NCBI RefSeq assembly: GCF_900103935.1
Contig: NZ_FNIC01000007.1
Span: 62,001 to 126,000, forward strand
Direction: 5' to 3'
DNA: 64,000 nucleotides
Source of the DNA: Nocardioides szechwanensis
GTDB taxonomy: Bacteria; Actinomycetota; Actinomycetes; Propionibacteriales; Nocardioidaceae
A model generated the notes under the pieces. The model ran no database searches. It was given only the letters and a program-made list of their open reading frames with translations, and was not told the origin of the DNA. Positions 1-10,156 of this stretch are shown here, piece after piece. Each line of letters opens with the position of its first letter. Position 1 is the first letter of the stretch. The translations under genes and the position numbers were made by a program.

Positions 1-1
1 G

Positions 2-967
2 ATCGAGCTGCTCGAGGCGCTGGCGCAGCAGGCGCGCGACCACGGCGCCGACATCGTCGAGGGCGCCCGGGTCGTCAAGGTGCGCTCGGACGACTGGGTC
101 ACGGTCGAGACCGAGGCCGGCACGGTCACCGCGGACCGGCTCGTCGTCGCGACCAACATGCCCATCCTCGACCGGGGCGCGTTCTTCGCCCGGGCGCACC
201 CCGCGCGTTCCTACGGGATGGCCTTCCGCACCGCGACCCAGGCGGTCGACGGCATGTACCTCTCCGCCGACGCCCCGTCCCGCTCGCTGCGCGACGCCCC
301 CGCGAGCGACGGCCACCTGCTGCTGGTCGGCGGCGCCGGCCACACCACCGGACGAGGTGCCCCGGAGTCCACGCGGCTCGACGAGCTGCGCCAGTGGACC
401 CACGAGCACTTCCCCGGCGCCACCGAGACCCACGCGTGGTCGGCGCAGGACTACGTGCCCATCCACGCACTGCCCTATGCCGGGCCGCTGGTGCCGGGTC
501 ACGACGAGATCCTGGTCGCGGGCGGCTACTCCAAGTGGGGCATGACCAACGGCGTCGCCGCTGCGCTCGCCCTGAGCGGGCAGATCCTCGGCGGCCACCA
601 GGAGTGGGCGCGCGTGATGCGGACCTGGAGCCGGCACGAGCTGCGCGGCGTACTGGATGGGCTCCGCATCAACGGCGAGGTCGGCTTCGAGATGACCCGC
701 AGCTGGGTGCGCCCGCTACGGCCGGCGAGCGGTACGCCCGAGGAGGGCAGCGGCCGCGTGCGCTTCGACCACGTGGGCGCCCCCACCGCCGAGTCCACCC
801 AGGGCGGCCGGACGACCCAGGTCTCAGGCGTCTGCACGCACCTGGGTGGCATCGTCCGCTTCAACGACGCCGAGCGCAGCTGGGACTGCCCGCTGCACGG
901 CTCCCGCTTCGGCTCCGACGGCGAGGTCCTCGAGGGCCCCGCGGTCTGCGGCCTCCGCAAGCGCTGA
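2..967 (+). CDS. FAD-dependent oxidoreductase with C-terminal Rieske domain (5' end outside window)
   Basis: The reading frame is open from the first bases of the window, so the N-terminus with the FAD-binding GxGxxG motif is missing. The visible part has the C-terminal half of a DAO/GlpO-type flavoprotein (a GGAGHTTGRG stretch, then GYSKWGMTNG, the usual flavin-contacting segment). At the C-terminus is a Rieske [2Fe-2S] domain with CTH and, 16 residues on, CPLH as cluster ligands. Such fusions are thought to pass electrons from the cluster to flavin; the substrate cannot be told. A strong hairpin follows the stop codon. The family call is secure, the reaction is not. Confidence 0.85.
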   Translation: MELLEALAQQARDHGADIVEGARVVKVRSDDWVTVETEAGTVTADRLVVATNMPILDRGAFFARAHPARSYGMAFRTATQAVDGMYLSADAPSRSLRDAPASDGHLLLVGGAGHTTGRGAPESTRLDELRQWTHEHFPGATETHAWSAQDYVPIHALPYAGPLVPGHDEILVAGGYSKWGMTNGVAAALALSGQILGGHQEWARVMRTWSRHELRGVLDGLRINGEVGFEMTRSWVRPLRPASGTPEEGSGRVRFDHVGAPTAESTQGGRTTQVSGVCTHLGGIVRFNDAERSWDCPLHGSRFGSDGEVLEGPAVCGLRKR

Positions 968-970
968 CAC

Positions 971-1007
971 ACGTTGACCCGCCCGAAAGTTTCGGGCGGG
1001 TCAACGT
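971..1007. terminator. Perfect 18-bp palindromic terminator, bidirectional
   Basis: Two perfectly complementary 18-nt arms (ACGTTGACCCGCCCGAAA and its complement) flank a single central base, just after the Rieske oxidoreductase and just before the convergent DUF5709 stop. The stem ends in AAA/TTT at the loop and has no long U-tract. Its core is almost identical to the hairpin after rpsT at 41100-41130. Confidence 0.8.
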
Positions 1008-1011
1008 CAGA

Positions 1012-3281
<2,270 letters not shown>

Positions 3282-3297
<16 letters not shown>

Positions 3298-3323
3298 CAG
3301 CGAAGGAGAAGCTGACGCGTCAT
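3282..3323 (-). CDS. leuA leader peptide (MTRQLLLRCRSEV)
   Basis: This is a 13-codon frame upstream of leuA with three consecutive leucine codons, CTT CTC CTT. CTT is a rare choice at this GC content, as expected if the codons sense charged tRNA-Leu. A TAGAGT -10-like hexamer ends 9 nt before the ATG, so the transcript probably has almost no 5' untranslated sequence. Its 3' codons contain one arm of the attenuator hairpin. Leader peptides of this kind before leuA are known in Actinobacteria; the reading here is direct, the mechanism inferred. Confidence 0.75.
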
Positions 3324-3450
3324 GACGAGGCGACTCTACACGCTCGCGTACCACTCACGGGACCTCACCCGGATGGGTGGTTCTGCCGACTCTCGGTTTG
3401 GTACGTCGCCCGCGTGGGCATCCGGAAGTCACCTACCTCAGGGAGACCTC

Positions 3451-3609
3451 ATGCTGAGTCTTGACTGGCCACTGCTCATGATCCTCGCGATCGCGCTCTC
3501 CGTGCTGATCGGCGTGCTCGGCGGATACGTCTCCGCCCGCTTCGCCGTGATCGGCTCGGAGCGCCGGCTCAACCGCTCCCTGAGCAGCCGGATCGCGCAT
3601 GTCCGATAG
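3451..3609 (+). CDS. Small single-span membrane protein, 52 aa
   Basis: GGGAG sits 5 nt before this ATG. The product has one hydrophobic stretch (about residues 5-28, from DWPLLMILAIALSVL) followed by a basic C-terminal tail with several Arg. I do not recognise a family. It overlaps the next tiny membrane frame by 11 nt and lies divergent from leuA. A longer frame starting at 3322 on this strand covers the leuA leader and has no ribosome site, so I reject it. It may be a component of a small membrane complex, but nothing shows which. Confidence 0.55.
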   Translation: MLSLDWPLLMILAIALSVLIGVLGGYVSARFAVIGSERRLNRSLSSRIAHVR

Positions 3610-3694
3610 CGACTGGATGGTGGTGTTGATCCTGCTCGTGGGCGTGCCACTGGCCGTGTGGGCCGGCGTGGCCATGCTGCGCGACCGCCGCTGA
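3599..3694 (+). CDS. Very small single-span membrane protein, 31 aa
   Basis: The ATG lies inside the last codons of the preceding 52-residue frame (11-nt overlap). The product MSDSDW... has one hydrophobic helix (about residues 7-26) and ends in RDRR, so the C-terminus is likely cytoplasmic. Its tight coupling to another one-helix protein makes chance less likely, but at this length only conservation could prove it. No function can be assigned. Confidence 0.45.
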   Translation: MSDSDWMVVLILLVGVPLAVWAGVAMLRDRR

Positions 3695-3741
3695 CCATGG
3701 GCTGAGAGTCCGTTGCATATGTGCGAGCCGAGGGGGCACCG

Positions 3742-4374
3742 GTGGGCATGACGCGCGACACGAGAGAGCGCATGGCGTTCAGCCACCTGACTATCGAGTA
3801 CGACGCCCGGGTGCTGGAGCCGCGCCCGTGGACCGCGATGCAGTCGCGATGGGCGGCAGAGCTGATCCCCGGGTCACCGGTCGGGCGGGTGCTCGAGCTC
3901 TGCGCCGGCGCCGGCCACATCGGGCTCCTGGCCGTCTCCCTGGCCAGCCGCCCGCTCGTGTGCGTGGACCTGAACCCGGCCGCGTGCGAGCTCACCCGGC
4001 ACAACGCCGCGCTCGCCGGACTAGACGCCGACGTCGAGGTGCGCTGCGGCGACCTCGCGGACGTCGTACCTCCCGGCGAGGAGTTCGGCGTCGTGATCGC
4101 CGACCCGCCCTGGGTGCCCGCCGCCGACACCGGTCGCTTTCCCGAGGACCCGCTGCTTGCCATCGACGGGGGCGACGACGGCCTCACGGTCGCGCGCCAG
4201 TGCCTGCGCGTCGCCTCCGGGAGCACCGCCGACGGGGGCCACGTGCTGATCCAGCTCGGGACCCCGGAACAGGCCCGGCAGCTGGCCACGGAGGCGGCCG
4301 GGACCGCGCTCGACCTGGTCGAGATCCGCGAGGGCGAGCGCGGCGTCGTCGCCCGTTTCGACCGCGTCTCGTAG
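3742..4374 (+). CDS. Class I SAM-dependent methyltransferase, HemK/PrmC-like fold
   Basis: The protein has motif I VLELCAGAGHIGL near residue 50, an acidic end of strand two (VCVDLNP) and the catalytic-type motif ADPPWVP, the (N/D)PP(Y/W) signature of enzymes that methylate an amide or exocyclic nitrogen, as in PrmC or RsmC. It is shorter than PrmC and lacks its N-terminal helical domain, so the substrate is open. I take GTG 3742, with GAGGGG about 6 nt upstream; ATG 3748 is the alternative. It is followed at about 95 nt by a sigma factor gene, without evidence of coupling. Confidence 0.75.
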   Translation: MGMTRDTRERMAFSHLTIEYDARVLEPRPWTAMQSRWAAELIPGSPVGRVLELCAGAGHIGLLAVSLASRPLVCVDLNPAACELTRHNAALAGLDADVEVRCGDLADVVPPGEEFGVVIADPPWVPAADTGRFPEDPLLAIDGGDDGLTVARQCLRVASGSTADGGHVLIQLGTPEQARQLATEAAGTALDLVEIREGERGVVARFDRVS

Positions 4375-4469
4375 GGCGCCAAACGGGCGATCAGGACCCT
4401 TCACCCGGCGGGGTGTGCCGGTCACGGGCGGGGTCCGACACTCTCGATAGACACGGACAAAGGGAGCCC

Positions 4470-5264
4470 ATGACGATTTCCACACTCGGGCGCACAGTCC
4501 CGCGAGACGTACGAAGCAGTGAGACGGCGCGCCTGTTCGCGCTCGTCTCTGAGGCCGACGAGGCCGAGCGGGAGGTCCTGCTCGAGCAGGTCGTCACCCT
4601 CAACATCCAGGTGGCCCACGCCATCGCCCGCCGCTACCAGAACCGCGGCGTCGCCATCGAGGACCTCGAGCAGGTCGCCTGCCTGGCACTGGTCCGCGCC
4701 GCCCAGCGGTTCGACCACACGATGGACCGAGACTTCCTGTCCTACGCCGTGCCCACGATGACCGGCGAGGTCAAGCGCTACTTCCGCGACCACGGCTGGA
4801 CGATCCGTCCGCCGCGCCGCATCCAGGAGATCCAGTCACGCGTCATCGAGGCCCACAAGCAGGGCACCGAGCACGGCCGCTCCCCCACTCCCAGCGAGAT
4901 CGCCGAGCGGCTCGACCTCAAGGTCGACGACGTCGTCGAGGCGCTGGGTGCCGGGGTGTGCTTCCAGCCGATCTCCATCGACCAGGCCGTCGAGGCCGAC
5001 AGCCTCGAGTCGCTCAGCGACTTCCTCACCATCGACGACGAGGGTGCGCTCAACGCGGCGGAGGCGCGGGTACTGCTCGCACCGGTGCTGCGCCGTCTCG
5101 ACCGCGACGAGCTGCGCCTGCTCGCCATGGCCTACGGCGAGGGCATGACCCAGCAGCAGATCGGCGACGCCCTGGGAGTCACCCAGATGACCATCTCGCG
5201 CCGCCTCACCCGGGTCCTCGCGAAGCTGCGCCAGGAGCTCAACGCCCAGCAGCACGCGGCCTGA
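4470..5264 (+). CDS. RNA polymerase sigma factor, SigB/SigF/SigG type
   Basis: This is a 264-residue group 3 sigma-70 protein. Region 2 has the core-binding stretch IEDLEQVACLALVRAAQRFD and the -10-recognition segment ending in KRYFRDHGW; region 3 includes SPTPSEIAERLDL; region 4 has a helix-turn-helix (MTQQQIGDALGVTQMTISRRL). Family members drive general stress or sporulation-like programmes and are usually held by anti-sigma factors, but none is adjacent here. ATG 4470 has AGGGAG 5 nt upstream. Its TGA abuts the TGA of the convergent DUF4267 gene, the two stops together forming TGATCA. Confidence 0.92.
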   Translation: MTISTLGRTVPRDVRSSETARLFALVSEADEAEREVLLEQVVTLNIQVAHAIARRYQNRGVAIEDLEQVACLALVRAAQRFDHTMDRDFLSYAVPTMTGEVKRYFRDHGWTIRPPRRIQEIQSRVIEAHKQGTEHGRSPTPSEIAERLDLKVDDVVEALGAGVCFQPISIDQAVEADSLESLSDFLTIDDEGALNAAEARVLLAPVLRRLDRDELRLLAMAYGEGMTQQQIGDALGVTQMTISRRLTRVLAKLRQELNAQQHAA

Positions 5265-5630
5265 TCAGGTCCGTTCGTCCAGCAGCAGGGCCGCCGCGTT
5301 GAGGGCGGCCCACCCGAGCGTGATCGCCATGACCTTGGTGCGCAGCCCGCGGTCGTTGGTCGAGGACGACAGGGTGACGCAGTCGGTGAGGTCCATCGCG
5401 ATCCTCAGCCCGACCGCCGTCCGCACCACCGCAGGTGAGCGCCCGCCGAGCGCCGCCAGGCTGATCGCCAGGTCGCGCCCGCCGTACGTGAACGCGAGGT
5501 CCCGGTAGGCCGGCATCTCCGCCAGGTCCGCCTTCAGGGCCTGGCCGAGGTGCTGGGGCTTGGCGAGGCAGTAGGCGCCGTACGCCGCCGAGGCGGCCGC
5601 GGTGACGCGGCTCGCGAGATAGGTCGTCAT
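5265..5630 (-). CDS. DUF4267-like small membrane protein
   Basis: This 121-residue protein has three to four hydrophobic stretches, an Arg/Asp-containing central part (YGGRDLAIS, then RIAMDLTD) and an Ala/Leu-rich C-terminal helix. That pattern matches DUF4267 membrane proteins, whose function is unknown. Its stop codon directly abuts the stop of the convergent sigma factor gene, leaving no room for a terminator between them, so the two transcripts probably overlap. I see no ribosome site better than the one at this ATG, and no link to neighbours beyond position. Confidence 0.6.
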   Translation of the reverse strand: MTTYLASRVTAAASAAYGAYCLAKPQHLGQALKADLAEMPAYRDLAFTYGGRDLAISLAALGGRSPAVVRTAVGLRIAMDLTDCVTLSSSTNDRGLRTKVMAITLGWAALNAAALLLDERT

Positions 5631-5663
5631 GACGCGCCGGTACCCATCCGGGGCGGACGTACG

Positions 5664-7028
5664 TCAGCCACCCTGCTGCCGGTTCGCGAGACCGGGACCC
5701 TCCGCTCCGCGCCGTGCGTCGACACGGGCCAGCCACGGCTTCGCCGAGACGCCGTGCACCAGGACCGACAGGACGATCGTGAACCCCACGGTCGACCACA
5801 GCCACGGCAGCGAGTCGAACTCGGCCTCGCCGGCGGCGTACGCGAGGTAGTAGAGCGAGCCCACACCTCGTACGCCGAAGAAGGCCACGGCCATCCGGTC
5901 GCCGCGGTCCATCCCACCGGGGCGGTCCTCGGCCCGGGGGAAGGCGGCGAGCGACACCCAGCCGGCCAGCGGCCGGATGACGAAGATCGAGGCGACCCCG
6001 ACCAGCACGCTCGACCAGGTCAGGTCACTGAGGAGGCCGCGGGTGGTGGCGATGCCGAGGAACAGCAGCACCGCCAGGGTGAACAGCCGCTCCAGCCGCT
6101 CGATCACCTCGTGCATGGCGCGGTGATAGTCGTGGGCGCGCTCCGAGGCCCGCATCGCCATCGCGCAGGCGAAGACGGCGAGGAAGCCGTAGCCGCCGAC
6201 CAGCTCCGCGGCGCCGTACGACGCCAGCAGCGCGGCGAGGGCCAGCAGCGGCTCGCCCTGCTCGGCGAGGCGGAGCGACGGCCGGTTGGAGCGGAACGCG
6301 ATCCTGCCCAGCGCCCAGCCGGCGGCGATGCCGACGACGACGCCGATGACGACCTTGCCGGCGAGGTACCAGCCGAGCCACTCACCGGCGTCCGCGAGGC
6401 CGAAGCCGCCGGCCGCGATCAGGATCGCGAGGTAGACGAACGGGAACGCCAGCCCGTCGTTGAGGCCGGCCTCGGAGGTGAGCGCGAACCGCACCTCGTC
6501 GAGCCGTTGGGCGGTGTCGCCGTCCTCCTCGGCCAGCCCCTCCTCGAGCTCCTCGAGGTCGTCGGCGAGCATCGGCCCGCCCACCTGGACGTCGGAGGCG
6601 AGCACGGGGTCGGTCGGCGCGAGCACGGCTCCGAGGAGCAGCGCAGCGGCCGGCCCGAGGCCGACGACGGCCCAGCCGAGGAGCGCGACGGCCGCGATCG
6701 AGACCGGCATCGCCACGGCCAGCAGGCGCCAGGTGGCCGACCAGCTGGTCCACGTGCGCCACTTGTGCAGCCGCAGCGGACGGTCGAGGGCCAGCCCGAC
6801 CCCCATCAGGGCGACGAGCACGGCCAGCTCGGTGACGTGCAGGATCACGGTCCGGTCGTCGACCGGGTCGAGGGAGAACTCGCCCGGGATCGGGAACAGC
6901 CCGATCACCAGGCCGATCCCGACCAGCACCATGGGTGCCGAGACCGCGAGCGAGCGCAGGGCTTGGGGCAGGATGACCGCGAGGAGCAGGCACAGCCCGG
7001 CTACGAGGTAGACCAGGGCATCGGTCAT
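5664..7028 (-). CDS. CPA1-family cation:proton antiporter (NhaP-like)
   Basis: This 454-residue integral membrane protein has about twelve hydrophobic segments and the Na+/H+ exchanger fold: a helix with LGAVLAPTDPVLASD near residue 140 (the TDP part of the ion site) and, further on, EAGLNDGLAFPF, matching the conserved ND of CPA1 exchangers. It should swap protons for Na+ or K+ across the cytoplasmic membrane for pH and salt balance. A short acidic insert (EELEEGLAEEDGD) after the TDP helix probably forms a cytoplasmic loop. It lies 14 nt downstream of the hemerythrin-like gene, likely in one transcript. Confidence 0.9.
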   Translation of the reverse strand: MTDALVYLVAGLCLLLAVILPQALRSLAVSAPMVLVGIGLVIGLFPIPGEFSLDPVDDRTVILHVTELAVLVALMGVGLALDRPLRLHKWRTWTSWSATWRLLAVAMPVSIAAVALLGWAVVGLGPAAALLLGAVLAPTDPVLASDVQVGGPMLADDLEELEEGLAEEDGDTAQRLDEVRFALTSEAGLNDGLAFPFVYLAILIAAGGFGLADAGEWLGWYLAGKVVIGVVVGIAAGWALGRIAFRSNRPSLRLAEQGEPLLALAALLASYGAAELVGGYGFLAVFACAMAMRASERAHDYHRAMHEVIERLERLFTLAVLLFLGIATTRGLLSDLTWSSVLVGVASIFVIRPLAGWVSLAAFPRAEDRPGGMDRGDRMAVAFFGVRGVGSLYYLAYAAGEAEFDSLPWLWSTVGFTIVLSVLVHGVSAKPWLARVDARRGAEGPGLANRQQGG

Positions 7029-7041
7029 CGAGGCGTCGGGC

Positions 7042-7545
7042 TCAGGCGATCACAGCATCGATGGTCTTCTTGAGAGCGCTGGGCTGGGCCGGCGAGCGCG
7101 GCGCCTTCTTCTTGGCCTCCAGCATCTCCGCGCCGATGTCCTGGAGCACCTTGCGGCCGAGACCCTCGCGCACCTTGGGGAACCACTCGTCCTCCTCCTC
7201 CTCGATGTGATGGCGCACATTCTCGATGAGGACGGTGGTCTTGGCGGTGAAGCGCTCCGCGTCCGGCTTCATGCCGAAGAGCTCCATGACGAGCACGTCG
7301 GCCACGTGGTGCTCCTCGTAGGACTCGAGGACGTCATCCTCGACCTCGGGCAGCAGCTCGCGGACGCGGGGGTACATCACCTCGTTCTCGATGTAGGTGT
7401 GCACGGTGAGCAGCTCGATCATCTTCTGGACGAGCCGGCCCTTCTCCTTGTGGGCGTTCTCGCCGGCCTTCTCGAAGGCGGTGAACGTCTTCAGGATCTC
7501 TTTGTGGTCAGTCTTGAGCAGCACGATGGCATCGGTCGAAGTCAT
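7042..7545 (-). CDS. Hemerythrin-like HHE domain protein
   Basis: The 167-residue helical protein has the histidine/glutamate set of HHE cation-binding domains: a His in KTDHKEI near residue 14, HTYIENEVMYP, HHVADV and HHIEEEEDEWFP. These side chains usually hold a di-iron centre that binds O2 or NO. A basic, Pro-rich tail (KKKAPRSPAQPS) follows the bundle. GGAGG precedes the ATG. It probably begins a two-gene transcript with the antiporter. The domain is clear; whether it senses or scavenges oxygen or nitric oxide is unknown. Confidence 0.88.
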   Translation of the reverse strand: MTSTDAIVLLKTDHKEILKTFTAFEKAGENAHKEKGRLVQKMIELLTVHTYIENEVMYPRVRELLPEVEDDVLESYEEHHVADVLVMELFGMKPDAERFTAKTTVLIENVRHHIEEEEDEWFPKVREGLGRKVLQDIGAEMLEAKKKAPRSPAQPSALKKTIDAVIA

Positions 7546-7602
7546 GTCCTCCGGTACCCATCACCCGCCGCAGTGACACAGCTGGGTGACACAGTGGACC
7601 CC

Positions 7603-7749
7603 ATGAAGACCAGACTCACCTGCCCCTGCGGCACGATCATCCGCGCGACCGACGAGGACGACCTCGTCGAGCAGGCCCAGGCCCACCTCTCCGCGGAGCA
7701 CCCCGGCCGCGAGTACGACCGCGACGCCATCCTCTTCATGGCCACCTGA
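7603..7749 (+). CDS. DUF1059-family small protein, 48 aa
   Basis: The product begins MKTRLTCPCGTIIRA and matches DUF1059, a family of about 50-60 residues with an N-terminal CxCG and a C-terminal acidic/hydrophobic tail. The two cysteines suggest metal binding, but the usual further Cys/His are sparse here. The start at 7603 opens with no strong ribosome site; the longer upstream frame is a shadow of the hemerythrin gene. It is followed 8 nt later by the flavodoxin-like gene, probably in the same transcript. Function unknown. Confidence 0.7.
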   Translation: MKTRLTCPCGTIIRATDEDDLVEQAQAHLSAEHPGREYDRDAILFMAT

Positions 7750-7757
7750 GTCGAGAC

Positions 7758-8243
7758 GTGCGCCGGCTCCTCGTCGTCCACCACTCCCCCACGCCGTCGG
7801 TCCGGTCCCTGACCGACGCCGTGGTCGCGGGCGCCAACGACGACGCGATCGATGGTGTCGACGTGGTGGTGCGCGACGCGCTGGCGGCGACCGCTGACGA
7901 CGTACTGGGTGCCGACGGGTTCCTGTTCGGCACGACCGCCAACTTCGGCTACATGTCGGGTGCGCTCAAGCACTTCTTCGACACGATCTTCCTCGAGGCC
8001 GGCGGCGCGCTGGCCGACGACGGGTCGGCGTCGGCCGCGGGCGGTGGCAAGAAGCCCTACGGGCTGTGGGTGCACGGGCGCTACGACACGACCGGGGCGG
8101 TCCGGTCGGTGCAGTCGATCATCGGCGCGCTGCCGTGGGACCAGGCCGCGGCGGTGCTCGAGGTGCTGGGTGACGTGGGCGAGCAGGACACGGCGGCGGC
8201 GTACGACCTGGGCGGGACGCTCGCGGCGCTGCTCAGCGAGTAG
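7758..8243 (+). CDS. Flavodoxin-fold NAD(P)H-dependent oxidoreductase (WrbA-like)
   Basis: This 161-residue protein has the flavodoxin-like fold: an N-terminal RRLLVVHHSPTPS phosphate loop for FMN, then a GADGFLFGTTANFGYMSG segment typical of WrbA/NQO-type quinone reductases, and KHFFDTIF after it. It probably binds FMN and reduces quinones or related acceptors in the cytoplasm. The start is GTG 7758, right after the DUF1059 gene. A Gly/Ala-rich loop near residues 80-98 may be a lineage insertion. The fold is secure, the substrate is not. Confidence 0.78.
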   Translation: MRRLLVVHHSPTPSVRSLTDAVVAGANDDAIDGVDVVVRDALAATADDVLGADGFLFGTTANFGYMSGALKHFFDTIFLEAGGALADDGSASAAGGGKKPYGLWVHGRYDTTGAVRSVQSIIGALPWDQAAAVLEVLGDVGEQDTAAAYDLGGTLAALLSE

Positions 8244-8306
8244 GGCCGCGGCCGGCGGAGGTACGCTCGCAGCCCAAGCTCGCACCTCAGCCGGAAGGAA
8301 CCGTCG

Positions 8307-9122
8307 TTGTCGCACCCGTGGTGGCGCCGCGCGGCCCTGACGTGCGCCGCGCTGGTCCTCGGCGTGGGACTGGCTGCGTGTGGTGAGTCGCCGCAGGGCG
8401 AGAACACCGACCCCGACCAGGTCGACTCCGTCGAGGTCCCCGAGCTCGGCGCCTGTCGCGTGCTGGCCCCGGACGACGTGGCCCAGCCGAGTAACGCCAC
8501 CAAGGCGGTCGACTGCAGCGAGCGGCACACGGCACAGACCTACGCCGTGGGCGAGCTGCCCGACACCTTCGACGAAGCCGGGTACGACGACGAGGAGCTC
8601 GGCGCCTTCGCCTACGAGACCTGCTCGACGAAGTTCGAGAAGTTCCTGGGCGCTGACGAGAGCCTCGTGATGCGCACGATCGTGAGCTGGGCGTGGTTCC
8701 GTCCGAGCGAGAAGGCCTGGGAGGACGGCGCTCGTTGGTACCGCTGCGACGTCGTCGGCGGCGGCGAGCAGACCGAGGAGTTCGTCCAGCTCCCGGAGTC
8801 GGCCGAGGGCCTGCTCCTGGGACGCCCGAGCGACCGTTGGATGGTCTGCGTCTCCGGACCCTCGGTGACCGACTCGCTCAAGATCTCGTGCAGCGAGCCG
8901 CACGACTGGCGCGCCGTGACCACGATCAAGGTCGGCGAGCCCGAGGAGCCCTACCCGGGCGACCGGGTCGTCGAGGTGACGACCCGCGACTACTGCTCCG
9001 ACTCCGTGGGCGCCTGGCTCAACTACCCGGTCGACTACGACTTCGGCTACACGTGGTTCCACGAGGCCGAGTGGGAGGCCGGCAACCGGCGTTCGGTGTG
9101 CTGGGCGAAGACCGCCGACTGA
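8307..9122 (+). CDS. Septum-formation domain lipoprotein (first of a tandem pair)
   Basis: The protein starts at TTG with GGAAGG upstream. A signal peptide ends in the lipobox LAAC, so it should be lipidated and held outside the membrane. The mature part contains two repeats of the Septum_form (PF13845-type) pattern: GACRVL...C..RHTAQTYAVGELP, later a C.SEPHDWRAVT segment with paired Cys and His, and a closing WCWAK-like end (SVCWAK). Family members are linked to division in Actinobacteria, but without a proven mechanism. The next gene is a paralogue overlapping by 1 nt (TGATG). Confidence 0.75.
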   Translation: MSHPWWRRAALTCAALVLGVGLAACGESPQGENTDPDQVDSVEVPELGACRVLAPDDVAQPSNATKAVDCSERHTAQTYAVGELPDTFDEAGYDDEELGAFAYETCSTKFEKFLGADESLVMRTIVSWAWFRPSEKAWEDGARWYRCDVVGGGEQTEEFVQLPESAEGLLLGRPSDRWMVCVSGPSVTDSLKISCSEPHDWRAVTTIKVGEPEEPYPGDRVVEVTTRDYCSDSVGAWLNYPVDYDFGYTWFHEAEWEAGNRRSVCWAKTAD

Positions 9123-9970
9123 TGTCAGCCCCGGTCCGAACCCCCAGGCGAGCCCGGACCCGTGCGCTGCTCGCGGTCGTCCTGCTCCCTGCGGTCCTGC
9201 TCGCCGCCGGGTGCACCGCCGACGAGCGCGAGCCGGAGTCCCCCGCCGCCTCGTCGGCACCCAAGCCCACGGCGACCGCCGTACCGCTTCCCGCGGACGG
9301 CGCCTGCTACCGCCTCTCCTTCAACGACGTCCTCGCGCCCAGCACCCAGGCCGAGGAGGTCAGGTGCAGCGCGGAGCACACCTCGATGACGTTCGCGGTC
9401 GGCACCCTCGACCGGGTCGTCGACGGCCACCTGCTCGCCGTCGACTCCGACCGGGTGCTCGACCGCCTCGCGGAACGCTGTCCCGACCGGCTCGCCGACC
9501 TGGTCGGCGGCACCCGGGAGGAGGCGCGGCTCAGCATGCTGCGCCCGGTGTGGTTCACGCCCACCCTCGCCCAGGCCGACGCCGGCGCCGACTGGTTCCG
9601 CTGTGACGTCATCGCCGTGGCCGGGCAGGAGCGCCTGGCACCGCTGCCCCGCCGCCTCGCCGGCGTGCTCGACTCCGACGAGGGCCGTCGTAGGTGGGGC
9701 ATGTGCGGCACCGACGAGCCCGACTCCGCGGACTTCGAGCGGGTCCTCTGCTCGGCGCCCCACTCCTGGCGGGCGATCGCCGTCGTCGCCTTCGAGGCCG
9801 GCGACTACCCCGGCGAGGACGTCGTCCGCGACCGCGGGCAGACCCCCTGCGAGGACGCCGGCCGGGAGGTCGCCGACGACGCGCTCAACTTCCAGTGGGG
9901 CTACGAGTGGCCGACCCGCGAGCAGTGGGCCTCGGGCCAGACCTACGGCCGTTGCTGGGCACCCGACTGA
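9122..9970 (+). CDS. Septum-formation domain lipoprotein (second of the tandem pair)
   Basis: This 282-residue paralogue of the preceding gene has an Arg-rich N-region, a hydrophobic helix and a lipobox ending AAGC, then a Ser/Pro/Ala linker. The pattern repeats: GACYRLSFNDV, C.AEHTSMTFAVG, WFRCDV, CSAPHSWRAI and a final YGRCWAPD, with the same spacing of Cys and His. The ATG overlaps the upstream TGA, so the pair is co-translated. Duplicate copies may act together or may have split roles; the sequence does not say which. Confidence 0.75.
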   Translation: MSAPVRTPRRARTRALLAVVLLPAVLLAAGCTADEREPESPAASSAPKPTATAVPLPADGACYRLSFNDVLAPSTQAEEVRCSAEHTSMTFAVGTLDRVVDGHLLAVDSDRVLDRLAERCPDRLADLVGGTREEARLSMLRPVWFTPTLAQADAGADWFRCDVIAVAGQERLAPLPRRLAGVLDSDEGRRRWGMCGTDEPDSADFERVLCSAPHSWRAIAVVAFEAGDYPGEDVVRDRGQTPCEDAGREVADDALNFQWGYEWPTREQWASGQTYGRCWAPD

Positions 9971-10006
9971 CGGCATGCCTCGCCTGCGGGCGGGTACCGG
10001 TGCCGC

Positions 10007-10156
10007 ATGGAACGCCGTCGTCTTCTGATCATGTGGGCCGTCATCGTCTTCCTCGTCGTGGGTGGGGTGATGTTGTTCATCGGCATCTCCCAGGGTGAGG
10101 ACACGTCGTACGGCGACAAGCCGGGCGGGACCGTCCAGCTGGGCGGTCCCGCGTGA
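10007..10156 (+). CDS. Small membrane protein, 49 aa
   Basis: A basic N-terminus (MERRRLL) is followed by one hydrophobic helix (about residues 7-28) and a short polar tail. The last codons overlap the GTG of the BrkB gene by 4 nt (GTGA), so the two are probably translationally coupled. I do not recognise a family. The overlap and the well-formed membrane helix with positive-inside charge support it as real despite its length. Confidence 0.5.
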   Translation: MERRRLLIMWAVIVFLVVGGVMLFIGISQGEDTSYGDKPGGTVQLGGPA

